Assembly: GCA_963815135.1 (NCBI GenBank) | Contig: CAWFFO010000001.1 | Location: 124,001 to 188,000, forward strand | Source of the DNA: CAIWTU01 sp963815135 | Lineage (GTDB): Bacteria > Desulfobacterota > Desulfuromonadia > Geobacterales > Geobacteraceae | Reading direction: 5' to 3' | DNA: 64,000 bases | Shown here: positions 37,701 through 45,560 of the stretch, piece by piece | How positions within the stretch are numbered: the first letter of the stretch is position 1 | Layout of the letters: each line of letters begins with the position of its first letter | The notes under the pieces: generated by a model | Told to the model about the DNA's origin: nothing | What the model saw: only the letters and a program-made list of their open reading frames with translations | The model's database searches: none | Translations under genes and position numbers: made by a program

Positions 37701-38377
37701 TTTCACGAGTTAATACTGAAACGGTCGACGCCGTGGTGAAAAAAGGACTGGAAAAATACGGCTATGCCGGGGAATGGCAGCCCCATATCAGCCTCATGAT
37801 AAATGACGTGGTCACTACTCCGCTGTCTACCCCCGCCGGTGCCTTTACCCTGTCCGGGCTGAAGAAAGGGAACTGGGTCACGGAACTGGAGTTCTTTTTC
37901 CCACTCAGGTTCATTACCTCCGATGCTCTTGGAGACCATTTCCGGAAATGGTCAGGCGGATACCCCGGCGCCGACCTTCTCCGCCTGTGCTCCGCACTCA
38001 GTTTCAGACCGTTGCGCGGCATGGTGAGAGGCTTTATGGACATGGTCTTCGAGCATGACGGAAAATTCTACCTGCTCGACTGGAAGTCGAACCATCTTGG
38101 CCGCAGGGTTGAGGATTATGGGCGGGAAGCCCTTGAAAGGGAAATGACACGGAAGTTGTATTCCTTGCAGTATCTCCTGTACACGGTGGCTCTCAACAGG
38201 TATCTTTCCATGCGGGTGGCGGATTACAATTACAGCGCCGGGTTCGGCGGGGTCGTTTACGTGTTTCTCCGGGGAGTAAGTCCGGAAACTTGCGGGGAGA
38301 CCGGATTTTTCAGGGATATCCCTCCAGCCGGAATGATTGAGGAACTGACAGATCTCCTGGTCGGGACAGGGGGGTAG
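34766..38377 (+). CDS. recB: Exodeoxyribonuclease V beta subunit (RecB)
   Basis: A 1203-aa UvrD-type helicase fused to a nuclease. Walker A is ASAGTGKT near residue 22, motif II is DEFQDTDPVQ, motif IV-VI regions are VHVSKGLEYP and LLYVALTRAKQR, and the C-terminal PD-(D/E)XK nuclease has LLDWKSNHLG followed by a YSLQYLLYTVAL motif. All expected catalytic residues are present. It lies 82 bases after recC and 3 bases before recD, so the three subunits are made together for double-strand break repair and foreign-DNA degradation. Confidence 0.97.
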   Translation: MNELDHLNVELSGRNLIEASAGTGKTYAIVCLYLRLLLEKDLTPAQILVVTFTEAATEELCGRIRGRIREALGVFEGVETEDLFLAGLRDNSNGRGPDRSKAMDNLRFALASFDTASIFTIHGFCLRALQDNAFESGSLYDTGLVTDQSGLIREMVDDFWRLRFFDEPAPLLGYALRNGYSPESFTEFLKEITLSPMVEVRPRYEPDQIRDLENRCQSAYDRVREAWSKSRAEIEDILACDKGLSRSADNYRLDLISFLLEEMDRFVGGRNRYDLFDGFEKFCSSTMERNRLKKFSPPKHPFFDICEELKKNVEERFLALRWELVQFIGERLSARKRELNIRYFDDLLKDLYAALQGEGGEAAAAAVRGKYRAALIDEFQDTDPVQYEIFHRIYCCPDYPFFMIGDPKQAIYSFRGADIFAYMEAARDVDMERRFTLTGNWRSTPRLLDAFNILFDNAGKPFVFDEISFHPVRPGREDEGKQLFVEGEDNAPMRLWCMPPDEDGKPPGVTRANEIVPRTVAAEIVRLLTAGAEGKACIDGRPVVPGDIAVLVRDHRQAGHVREALEELSVPSVMRSDSSIFSTHEAREVHQLLCALADPGSSYKVRAALATDILGMTGNDIARLNEDEQTWEQCLEKFRFYHNAWLDNGFMVMSGLLTAGEGVRGRLLRHVDGERRMTNLLHCFEIIHHAGHENVLGIEGVLNWFGERVTGGESAEEYQIRLETDEKAVRIITVHVSKGLEYPIVFCPFMWGGLKGNDGVVSFHDGFRMVKDFGSADYERNRVTAGREALAENMRLLYVALTRAKQRCYLLTGKIVGKSAKKGPETSPLSYLLHASSETRNAEDIVGSLAEEVGAFAAVEIGEQLAQIAARAGGAISVVPMPSAGGVAGMSASSDTTDLCRRVFSWVIDRGWRVASFTSFAAHGRGAAELPDRDAMEAGSAVPTVAAEGDAPPEKSIFTFPRGTKAGIFLHELFEDLDFSRVNTETVDAVVKKGLEKYGYAGEWQPHISLMINDVVTTPLSTPAGAFTLSGLKKGNWVTELEFFFPLRFITSDALGDHFRKWSGGYPGADLLRLCSALSFRPLRGMVRGFMDMVFEHDGKFYLLDWKSNHLGRRVEDYGREALEREMTRKLYSLQYLLYTVALNRYLSMRVADYNYSAGFGGVVYVFLRGVSPETCGETGFFRDIPPAGMIEELTDLLVGTGG

Positions 38378-38380
38378 AAA

Positions 38381-40225
38381 ATGACGGAAAACATTGAACT
38401 CAGCCTGATTGACAGGCATTTCGCCGCTTTCATAAGCAGTATGGCAGGAGATGCCCACCCTCTGACAGGTTTGATCGCCGCGCTGGCCAGCCATGCCGTG
38501 GGTGAAGGCAATATCTGTCTGAACCTCGCGGAAATCGAGGGCAGGCAGTTCCGTATCGACGGGGTGGAGACTGAGCTCCCGGATATTGAGGGGCTCAGAC
38601 GCATATTGGGGGGAACGCAGGTGGTCGGCAGGCCTGGCGAATTGCGACCATTTATTCTCGATGGAATGGAACGGCTCTATCTCTATCGCTACTGGAAGTA
38701 CGAGCAGGACCTGGCTCGGGTCATCCTGGAGAAAGCCGGATATGTGCGCCCGGATATCGATGAAGAACTTCTGCGGCAGGGCCTGAAGCGTCTTTTCCCG
38801 TCTGACCCGGGTAATGAGCCTGACCGGCGGGTGATGGCCGCCGTGGCGGCGATACGAAAGAATTTCTGCGTCATTTCCGGCGGGCCTGGAACGGGCAAGA
38901 CCTCGACAGTGGTGAGAATTATCGCCCTGCTTATCGAGCAGGCAAAGGGAAAGCCCTTGCGCATTGCCCTGGCTGCTCCCACTGGCAAGTCCGCGGCTCG
39001 CCTCAAGGAGAGCGTCGGTCTGATAAAGGAGGAATTGAACTGTGCCCCCGAAATAAAGGCGCAGATATCCTCCGATGTCTTAACCATCCACAGGCTTCTG
39101 GGACCGATCGGCGGTTCGACGCGTTTCCGGTATTCGTCCGACAATCCTTTGCCATTTGACGTCGTCATCGTAGATGAGGCTTCCATGGTTGCGCTTCCCC
39201 TCATGGCAAGGCTTGCCATGTCCCTGAAGCGGGATTCCAGGCTGATAGTGCTGGGGGACAGGGACCAGCTCGCTTCCGTGGAAGCGGGTGCCGTTCTCGG
39301 TGATATCTGCGGTGGACGGGGTGATCAATGCTATTCACCGGAATTCAATGCATTCTTTGCCGATATGACGGGCGTTCCTTTAGCTGACGAATCCCATGAC
39401 GGTCAATCCTTCGGCCTGGCCGACTCTCTGGTGATTTTGAAAAAAAATTACCGTTTCGGCTCCGACAGCGGCATCGGCAGACTGGCAGCGGTGGTAAATG
39501 CCGGGGAGGGAAAAGTCGCACTTGAGCTCCTCAAGGATGGCGGTTTTGAGGATATAGCCCTGCGTAGCATGCCGGAGCCGGACGGTATGTTGAGGGCAAT
39601 GGCGGAGGCGGTAGTTGCCGGATATTCTTCCTGCATTTTGGCCGAAACCCCCGCAAATGCTTTGAAATGCCTCGATCAGTTCAGGATCCTGTGCGTCCTG
39701 AGGCGCGGACCTTACGGCATTGCTGGCGTCAATGCGCTTGTCGAGGAGATCCTTGCCTCAAAAGGCCTGATCGACCCGCGCAATGCGTGGTACCACGGCA
39801 GGCCGGTGATGATAACGGTCAATGACCGGAACATGAAGCTTTTCAACGGTGATGTGGGGGTTGTTTTCCATGACCGTAGTTCCGCTGGCGGACCAAGGGT
39901 ATGGTTTCCCGATCCCGAAGGGGGGGTACGCGATATTTCTCCGGTGCGCCTCCCCCACCATGAGACCGTCTATGCCATGACGGTGCACAAGAGTCAAGGG
40001 TCGGAATTCGACCGGATTCTGATGCTCCTTCCGAACCGGGATACCGCGATACTGACCCGCGAGCTGCTTTACACGGGAATTACGCGGGCGAAAACAGCAG
40101 TCGAAATATGGGGAAACGAGAAAATGTTGACCAATTCCATTTCCAGGACAATCGACAGGAAATCCGGGCTCAGAGATGCGTTGTGGCTTGTAAATAGTGA
40201 AAATACGGATACTTCCGCCTTTTAA
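38381..40225 (+). CDS. recD: Exodeoxyribonuclease V alpha subunit (RecD)
   Basis: A 614-aa SF1B 5'-3' helicase. An N-terminal RecBC-binding part is followed by Walker A GGPGTGKT (about residue 167), VDEASMVALPLM (motif II), GDRDQLASVEAGAVLGD (motif III) and AMTVHKSQGSEFD plus YTGITRAK (motifs V-VI). The presence of the N-terminal part and its position directly after recB mark it as RecD of RecBCD and not RecD2. Confidence 0.96.
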   Translation: MTENIELSLIDRHFAAFISSMAGDAHPLTGLIAALASHAVGEGNICLNLAEIEGRQFRIDGVETELPDIEGLRRILGGTQVVGRPGELRPFILDGMERLYLYRYWKYEQDLARVILEKAGYVRPDIDEELLRQGLKRLFPSDPGNEPDRRVMAAVAAIRKNFCVISGGPGTGKTSTVVRIIALLIEQAKGKPLRIALAAPTGKSAARLKESVGLIKEELNCAPEIKAQISSDVLTIHRLLGPIGGSTRFRYSSDNPLPFDVVIVDEASMVALPLMARLAMSLKRDSRLIVLGDRDQLASVEAGAVLGDICGGRGDQCYSPEFNAFFADMTGVPLADESHDGQSFGLADSLVILKKNYRFGSDSGIGRLAAVVNAGEGKVALELLKDGGFEDIALRSMPEPDGMLRAMAEAVVAGYSSCILAETPANALKCLDQFRILCVLRRGPYGIAGVNALVEEILASKGLIDPRNAWYHGRPVMITVNDRNMKLFNGDVGVVFHDRSSAGGPRVWFPDPEGGVRDISPVRLPHHETVYAMTVHKSQGSEFDRILMLLPNRDTAILTRELLYTGITRAKTAVEIWGNEKMLTNSISRTIDRKSGLRDALWLVNSENTDTSAF

Positions 40226-40306
40226 TGGATGGGTAAAAATTACGGGGATATGCAGCGGAAAATTGGCAAAAAATGACGGAACCCTATATTTACGGCTTTT
40301 TTCCCT

Positions 40307-40336
40307 TTGCAACTATCGATAAATCAGGTATATAGT
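40307..40336 (+). promoter_or_regulatory. Sigma-70-like promoter of the HU gene
   Basis: TTGCAA at 40307-40312 and TATAGT at 40331-40336 are 18 bases apart, about 100 bases upstream of the HU start. Confidence 0.5.
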
Positions 40337-40438
40337 ACTTCGGCAGGTTCCTCGGGCTGTGCCATGTCTTTACGAGGTTGTTCGTCGCAACGGATTTCAA
40401 CGGGGTTACCCGTATACTACTAATCAAAGGAGCAACAA

Positions 40439-40741
40439 ATGACAAAGGCGGAGCTGGTTGAGAAAATTGCAAATGAGGCGGAGATTACCAGGGCTAAAGC
40501 GGAAACGGCATTCAATTCCTTCCTTGACGGTATAACCGGTGCTCTGAAGGTCGGCGACAAGGTTACATTTGTCGGATTCGGGTCATTCGACGTATCCGAG
40601 AGAAAAGCTCGTATCGGCCGCAATCCGCAGACTGGCGAGGAAATAAAGATCCCCGCAAGGAAAGCGGTAACTTTTTCGGCTGGCAAGGCGCTGAAAGAAG
40701 CTGTACAGGCTCCCGCGAAAAAAGCGAAGAAAAAGAAGTAA
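40439..40741 (+). CDS. hup: HU-family DNA-binding protein
   Basis: A 100-aa histone-like protein. The HU pattern is complete: MTKAELVEKIANEAEITRAKAE helices, VGFGSFDVSERKAR, GRNPQTGEEIKIPA at the DNA-wrapping arm and VTFSAGKALKEAV. The Lys-rich tail (AKKAKKKK) is an added feature common in this lineage. AAGGAGC precedes the ATG. It compacts and bends DNA. Confidence 0.95.
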   Translation: MTKAELVEKIANEAEITRAKAETAFNSFLDGITGALKVGDKVTFVGFGSFDVSERKARIGRNPQTGEEIKIPARKAVTFSAGKALKEAVQAPAKKAKKKK

Positions 40742-40766
40742 ATTATTTTATCGTTTGAATGACAAA

Positions 40767-40803
40767 CAAAAGGGTATTACCCGTGGCGGTAATACCCTTT
40801 TTT
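40767..40803 (+). terminator. Rho-independent terminator after the HU gene
   Basis: AAAAGGGTATTACC and GGTAATACCCTTTT form a long perfect stem around CGTGGC, with T continuing after it. Confidence 0.93.
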
Positions 40804-40843
40804 CAGGCAGGCCTGAAAAGTTTTTCGGGCTCAGGAGAATAAA

Positions 40844-41020
40844 TTGGACAACAATGAGCTGGACATCCGGATAACCGGGAAAATTGCTTCCTCTATCGAG
40901 AACCGTAAACCCGCATTTCTGGCCATGCTTCTCGTTGACATCCTGAAAGAAAACGGCTGGAGTCCCGATGATATTCATTTTCTGGGAAGTGAGATAATTA
41001 ACGAATCAGGGGTTCTATAA
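40844..41020 (+). CDS. Small protein with TTG start, unknown function (58 aa)
   Basis: A short frame starting at TTG with AGGAG 8 bases upstream. It encodes an acidic helical protein beginning LDNNELDIRITGKIASSIE and containing AFLAMLLVDILKENGWSPDD. The composition and codon use look coding. It lies after the HU terminator and so would need its own promoter. Not recognised. Confidence 0.5.
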   Translation: MDNNELDIRITGKIASSIENRKPAFLAMLLVDILKENGWSPDDIHFLGSEIINESGVL

Positions 41021-41225
41021 CTGAGGCATTTACGAACGAGTTGCAATAAAGTATGAAACAGAAGTGAGAAGTTCTGCAGAATCCTACATCCTTCATCATA
41101 AAACTCAAATAAACCTGACTATTCCTGCAAGTCAAACGAATATTTAGTCATCGAAAAAATAAAAAAAACCCCTGTGCCAATTCCATCTCCTATACTACGG
41201 TCATTCATCTACTTTCGCCCCGGCT

Positions 41226-41564
41226 CTATATGCAAAATAGTGTTTTCAGCCGATTGTGCGATTTTCTGTTGATGACCGTTTTCAAATAGGAAAAAGAATC
41301 CTGATCAAGTGATCTGAACTGGAAAGCCAGGCCATGATCGTCATGCCTGACGACCACACCGTCAACAGTTATAAAGGGACTTCTGGATGCGCTGGGCACA
41401 TTGATCTTGATCTCGGCTCTTTCTCCGTCCGGGATCCTTCTCTCGGTGCGTATGAACAGGCCGTTCAGGCTCAGATTTTCAGTCGAAGCCTCGAATTCCT
41501 GCTCTCCGGTCATAACCATGGCCTGGGATTCAAACCGAATCCTGTTGAATTTTCTATTGCGCAC
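41226..41564 (-). CDS. PilZ-domain protein
   Basis: A 112-aa single PilZ domain. The c-di-GMP motif is present in part: RKFNRIRF (RxxxR-like) at the N-terminus and ENLSLNGLFI (the D/NxSxxG motif) after it. The open frame starts at an ATG at 41579, but a GGAGG overlaps that region and sits 8 bases before GTG at 41564, which gives the protein the normal family start MRNRKFNRIRF; I prefer the GTG. It probably binds c-di-GMP, in line with the GGDEF-EAL gene in this window. Confidence 0.82.
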   Translation of the reverse strand: MRNRKFNRIRFESQAMVMTGEQEFEASTENLSLNGLFIRTERRIPDGERAEIKINVPSASRSPFITVDGVVVRHDDHGLAFQFRSLDQDSFSYLKTVINRKSHNRLKTLFCI

Positions 41565-41846
41565 AGAAAACACCTCCATGTTTCATAATTGTAACTCACT
41601 TTGTGAGTCTGTACAACCACGATCAACTATTTTTCAATAAGCAATCAAACATGAATTGTCGGAGCCAACAGGGATTCGGAGACGAATTTGCCAGATAGTT
41701 GATTAACGGCTAAAATTAATAAAGACAACCTGTCAGGCACATGTTAAAGGCTTTTTTGATAATAAAGATAAATTGTTGACCGCCCGTGTTAACTGGGGCA
41801 TATTGAAAAAACCGGCATATGATCATCTTTTAATCCGGAGGTTTTT

Positions 41847-42386
41847 ATGAAATACGCGCTGTTTCTGATCCTGACGGTTTTCCTTTTTTCAACCAATGTA
41901 CAAGCGGCTCTGTATCAATGGACGGATGACAGGGGGGTAATCAATTTCACCGATAATCCCGACAGTGTCCCGGCGAAATACAGAAAAAGAGTAAAAAAAC
42001 GCCCATCCATCAACATGGAAGGTGATGAATCAGGGAGCATTCAGCAGGAGGGGGAAAGTCCCCAGACAACCGAACCTGCCCCGGCTTTTGAAAATCAGCC
42101 ATTATTGTACGGAGGGCACAATGAAGACTGGTGGCGGTCTCAATTCAAGTCACTGAGATCCGAGCTTAAAAACATACAGGATGGACTCCCGGCAAAAAAA
42201 GAGGAACTGGAAGCGGCGCGGCGAAAGATGACAATATATGCATATCCCAGGTACAGAAAAGCCTATTACGATCTGCTGGCGGACATAGAAAAGGATAACA
42301 ACAGGATAAAGGAACTGAATGGCCAGTTAGAATCCCTTGATAACGAAGCTTCCCGGGCAGGGGTGCCGATGGATTGGCGCCAGTAG
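41847..42386 (+). CDS. Secreted DUF4124-type protein with coiled coil
   Basis: A 179-aa protein with a Sec signal (FLFSTNVQA) and an N-terminal DUF4124 motif (ALYQWTDDRGVINFTDNPDSVP). The middle is low-complexity and acidic; the C-terminal half is a coiled coil (LRSELKNIQDGLPAKKEELEAARRK). CGGAGG precedes the ATG. DUF4124 proteins are envelope proteins of unknown role. Confidence 0.8.
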   Translation: MKYALFLILTVFLFSTNVQAALYQWTDDRGVINFTDNPDSVPAKYRKRVKKRPSINMEGDESGSIQQEGESPQTTEPAPAFENQPLLYGGHNEDWWRSQFKSLRSELKNIQDGLPAKKEELEAARRKMTIYAYPRYRKAYYDLLADIEKDNNRIKELNGQLESLDNEASRAGVPMDWRQ

Positions 42387-42441
42387 GCGGTGTCATTGTT
42401 TTAAGGGAGGAATAATCGCCATGAAAGTGATTTTTTCTTCG

Positions 42442-42470
42442 TTGACAGGAAAAAGAAAACGTTGTATAAA
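42442..42470 (+). promoter_or_regulatory. Consensus sigma-70 promoter of the tRNA-Cys gene
   Basis: TTGACA at 42442-42447 and TATAAA at 42465-42470 are exactly 17 bases apart, 68 bases before the tRNA. Confidence 0.85.
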
Positions 42471-42483
42471 GTGTGTTCGTTCG

Positions 42484-42516
42484 TGACGGCCCGGCAGTAG
42501 ATGCCGGCATCCGTCA
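42484..42516 (+). other. Leader hairpin ahead of the tRNA
   Basis: TGACGG/CCGTCA and CCGGCA/TGCCGG stack into one long hairpin between promoter and tRNA. It has no T run and is probably part of the precursor removed by 5' processing, or a processing signal. Confidence 0.5.
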
Positions 42517-42537
42517 TATGTAGCATTGAAAATTTGA

Positions 42538-42612
<75 letters not shown>

Positions 42613-42620
42613 GTAAATAC

Positions 42621-42654
42621 AAGGGGTTACAGTAATTCTGTAATCCCTTTTTTA
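42621..42654 (+). terminator. Rho-independent terminator after tRNA-Cys
   Basis: AAGGGGTTACAG pairs with CTGTAATCCCTT, loop TAATT, then T run. Confidence 0.93.
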
Positions 42655-43305
42655 TTGCCTTGACGCAGGTGATTACATGATACAGCAGATGGTTAAGTAA
42701 TCTGTCCTGGTATTATCAAATTGCATGGATTTTGTCATTTCAGTAAGTTCGAATACAGATGGATTTCAGTTAAGTTTGAACAGAATTTCCCTCCGCGGAA
42801 CTATCCTGATTTCTGAATACCTACCGGGGAATCCCGCCTCGCCCGTGCGTGACAATTGTATTTCCAAATGATGTGAATCTGCAAATAATGTCCGCAATCT
42901 GCCGATATCATTTTTGAATTTTGTTTATGCCTGGATTTGATTTGTAACGTCTTTTTTGCGTGACAAAAATTTGACTGTAATAGTTCTTTGGCAATATTTC
43001 CTGTGAAATGACTCCAGCCGGGTGGACGACCCGCGCGATTCCGTAAAAAGGAGGTGGTGGATAACCGGATTCATCCGGAAAGCTGCACCCATGCAGAACG
43101 GTGAAGTCATCCCGTTTTTATCCACTTTCGAGTAATGCAGGAACTCGGGCGACTGCGGGACGGATAAATTACTGCTCAGGTAATCCTCACAACCGGGATG
43201 ACGGGACGAGTCTTGAAGAGAATTCAGCGGCAAAGGTAAGAATCATTCAGATTGACATTAGCCAAGGAAGGAAAGACAATTATTCTATCCAAAAGGAGAT
43301 GTCCG
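42655..43305. other. 651-base gap upstream of the phosphoesterase gene
   Basis: It has no plausible gene. The second half (43019-43187) is packed with inverted repeats and is listed separately; the first part is AT-rich with no clear signal. Confidence 0.6.
43019..43202 (+). other. Compact multi-hairpin element (possible structured leader RNA)
   Basis: Perfect arms nest without gaps: GTGGATAA (43057-43064) with TTATCCAC (43118-43125) encloses CCGGAT-TC-ATCCGG (43065-43078), CTGCA-CCCA-TGCAG (43083-43096) and AACGG/CCGTT (about 43097-43116), a four-way junction. Hairpins flank it: CGGGT/ACCCG at 43019-43033, CGAGT/ACTCG at about 43129-43147, ATTAC/GTAAT at 43168-43184. GTCATCCCG (43106) is also repeated inverted at 43194-43202, an alternative pairing. 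It matches no riboswitch class I know. The outer arms also resemble two inverted DnaA boxes. Confidence 0.45.
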
Positions 43306-45381
43306 ATGAAACGTTTCAGGAAACCCGGTCTTGCTCTGGTTGCGGCAGCCTCGCTGCTCCAGTCGACAGTCATCACGGCATGTGCCGGGATGTCGCCCGC
43401 AGTCAATACTTCGCATTATCACAATGAAATGCATGAACACCCGGCAGTTACGGCACAGCCGGACGTGCGACCGGAGCTTGCGCGGTATTTCAATGATCCT
43501 GCCAGGGAGCCCGAACTGCCACAGAAGATGCTCGTGAAGCTGCTGCAGCAAAAGATCAAGTACGTATTCGTTATTTTTAACGAGAATCATTCGTTCGATA
43601 ACGAATTCGGCACATTTCCGGGTGTCAACGGGCTTTATTCGGACGGGATGAAACCCCGCTCAGCCGATGAAACACCCGGCTTCACCCAGACTTACAAGGA
43701 TGTCAACGGCTTGAATGTGACGGTCCAGCCGTTCAAGATCGGACCGGCGCAGAACGCCAGTGTCGTGGACAGCGTCGACCATTCGCATGTCGGCCTGGCA
43801 AAAAAGATAAACGTCGTGGACGGGACGGCCCGGATGGACGGGTTCTCCAATGACGAGTACACACGTTTCGCGTCGAAGGGCGGCGATGCCAATATCGCCG
43901 AAGGCACCCAGTTCGCACGCCTGGTGATGTCGCACATCGACTGCGACACCATCCCGTTCTTCTGGCAGTGGGCCAGCCGCTTCACGATGTTCGACAACAT
44001 TTTCGCCACCGAGGACACGCCGTCCACACCGAACGCCGTGGCCATGTTAGCGGGGCAGTCGGGCGAAACGCAATGGGTCAAGCATGGTCCGGACGGCAAG
44101 ACCTACAGCGTGAACGGCCACACCGGCACAACCCAGGGACCGCCGCTCGTTAACGACCCTCAGCCTTTCTATGGTTCCCAGTTCGATACAACTACCGATA
44201 ACAAACAGCCTGCAGGCGCTAAAGAGTATTACGGTGACACCAATATCGCATCGAACCTGACCTTCGCCAGCCTGCCGCTGACCTTCGCGGGCCACAAAAT
44301 CACCAAAACCATGGCCGGCAACCTGAATCCCGATTTCGATCTGGCCGACATCCAGCATGACATCCCTTACATCCAGCATCTCAGGACCGAACCGGTAAAC
44401 TGGCGCTGGTACCAGGAAGGATACGACCTGGAGTCCACCGATACAGGCGGCGTGGCATCACATAACTCCTACGTCAGCCATCACAACGGTGCACAGTACT
44501 TCGGGTATATAGCCAACACACCGGAAGTGAGCAAGAACCTGCGCGGACTTACCGACTTCTTCACTGATATGGCTGACAACTCTCTGCCCAAAGGCGGCGT
44601 GTTTTATATCCGCGGCGGCTACACCAACCAGATGGGGCTGAAGCCGGCAATCACAAATCCGGATACGCCTGCGGATGAAGCTGCGGCGATCAATGCGGCG
44701 AAAGCAGGCGACGACGACCATCCGGCCTACACCGACCGGCAGCTCAGCGAGGCGATGGCCGCGCACGTAATAAATGCCATCGCGGCGAACCCGAAGATCT
44801 GGAAACAATGCGCAATCATAATAACATATGACGAGTCCGACGGCTTTTACGACCACGTTCCGCCACGTATCCTCTCTTACGGCCCCGATGGCTTGCCTCT
44901 TTCTCGGGGAGTCCGTGTTCCTTTGATCCTCATTTCACCCTTTGCGCGGACCCATGCCGTTTCCCACGTCGAGGGCGATCACAACTCCGTTATAGAGACA
45001 ATTAACACTATTTTCGGACTGCCACCGCTCGCTACTCTTCCGGATGAAGCGCAAGCGCTTGCGGCAGGCAATTCACCGGAGTTCAACAAGTTCGGTCCCG
45101 CCGGATTCGAGCAGAAGTACCTGGGGCCGCACGACATAAACTCGCCCATATCCGAAAGCCTGTTGTCGGGCTTCGACCCGAAAAGGTTGATGGGCATTTC
45201 ACCGCCACTTCCTGCCTCGTTAGCCATGATTCCGGAACGTGTCGTAACCTCTCTGCCCCATTATGGCGGCCAGGGCTGCCGGGCCATAGGCATCAGGCCC
45301 GAGGATGTCCGGCAGGGAATCGAAAACATTATTCCCACCGGTTTCAACCCGCTGCCGGGCACCTGGCCGAAGGCCAACTGA
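43306..45381 (+). CDS. Phosphoesterase family lipoprotein (phospholipase C/acid phosphatase-like)
   Basis: A 691-aa exported enzyme of the bacterial phospholipase C / AcpA-like phosphoesterase family. The nucleophile/metal region is FVIFNENHSFDNEFGTFPGVNGL (ENxSFD motif), followed by DHSH, then TYDESDGFYDHVPP and SHVEGDHNSVIETINTIFGLPPL. The signal ends VITAC, a lipobox, so it is probably lipid-anchored. The ATG at 43306 has AAAAGGAG upstream; the open frame before it is not family-like. Its substrate could be phospholipids or other phosphate esters. It stands downstream of a structured gap that may regulate it. Confidence 0.85.
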   Translation: MKRFRKPGLALVAAASLLQSTVITACAGMSPAVNTSHYHNEMHEHPAVTAQPDVRPELARYFNDPAREPELPQKMLVKLLQQKIKYVFVIFNENHSFDNEFGTFPGVNGLYSDGMKPRSADETPGFTQTYKDVNGLNVTVQPFKIGPAQNASVVDSVDHSHVGLAKKINVVDGTARMDGFSNDEYTRFASKGGDANIAEGTQFARLVMSHIDCDTIPFFWQWASRFTMFDNIFATEDTPSTPNAVAMLAGQSGETQWVKHGPDGKTYSVNGHTGTTQGPPLVNDPQPFYGSQFDTTTDNKQPAGAKEYYGDTNIASNLTFASLPLTFAGHKITKTMAGNLNPDFDLADIQHDIPYIQHLRTEPVNWRWYQEGYDLESTDTGGVASHNSYVSHHNGAQYFGYIANTPEVSKNLRGLTDFFTDMADNSLPKGGVFYIRGGYTNQMGLKPAITNPDTPADEAAAINAAKAGDDDHPAYTDRQLSEAMAAHVINAIAANPKIWKQCAIIITYDESDGFYDHVPPRILSYGPDGLPLSRGVRVPLILISPFARTHAVSHVEGDHNSVIETINTIFGLPPLATLPDEAQALAAGNSPEFNKFGPAGFEQKYLGPHDINSPISESLLSGFDPKRLMGISPPLPASLAMIPERVVTSLPHYGGQGCRAIGIRPEDVRQGIENIIPTGFNPLPGTWPKAN

Positions 45382-45560
45382 CGAAACTGAAAAAGGGGAG
45401 GGGGCGCCTACGCGGCGCTCCCGCTCCGATGTCCGGTCTGAGCAAGTTCCACTGCCTGTTTCGAATTGCGGCAATGATGAAAAACATAGCTTGAAGACCT
45501 TGGGTTTTTTACGTTTTTGCGCGAGTGAAGTCATTAATATCGATTTCTCCTGGAGGGTAC

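Noticed and set aside
42421..42486. 21-codon frame before tRNA-Cys
   Set aside because: It overlaps the consensus promoter of the tRNA and has no sensible protein features.
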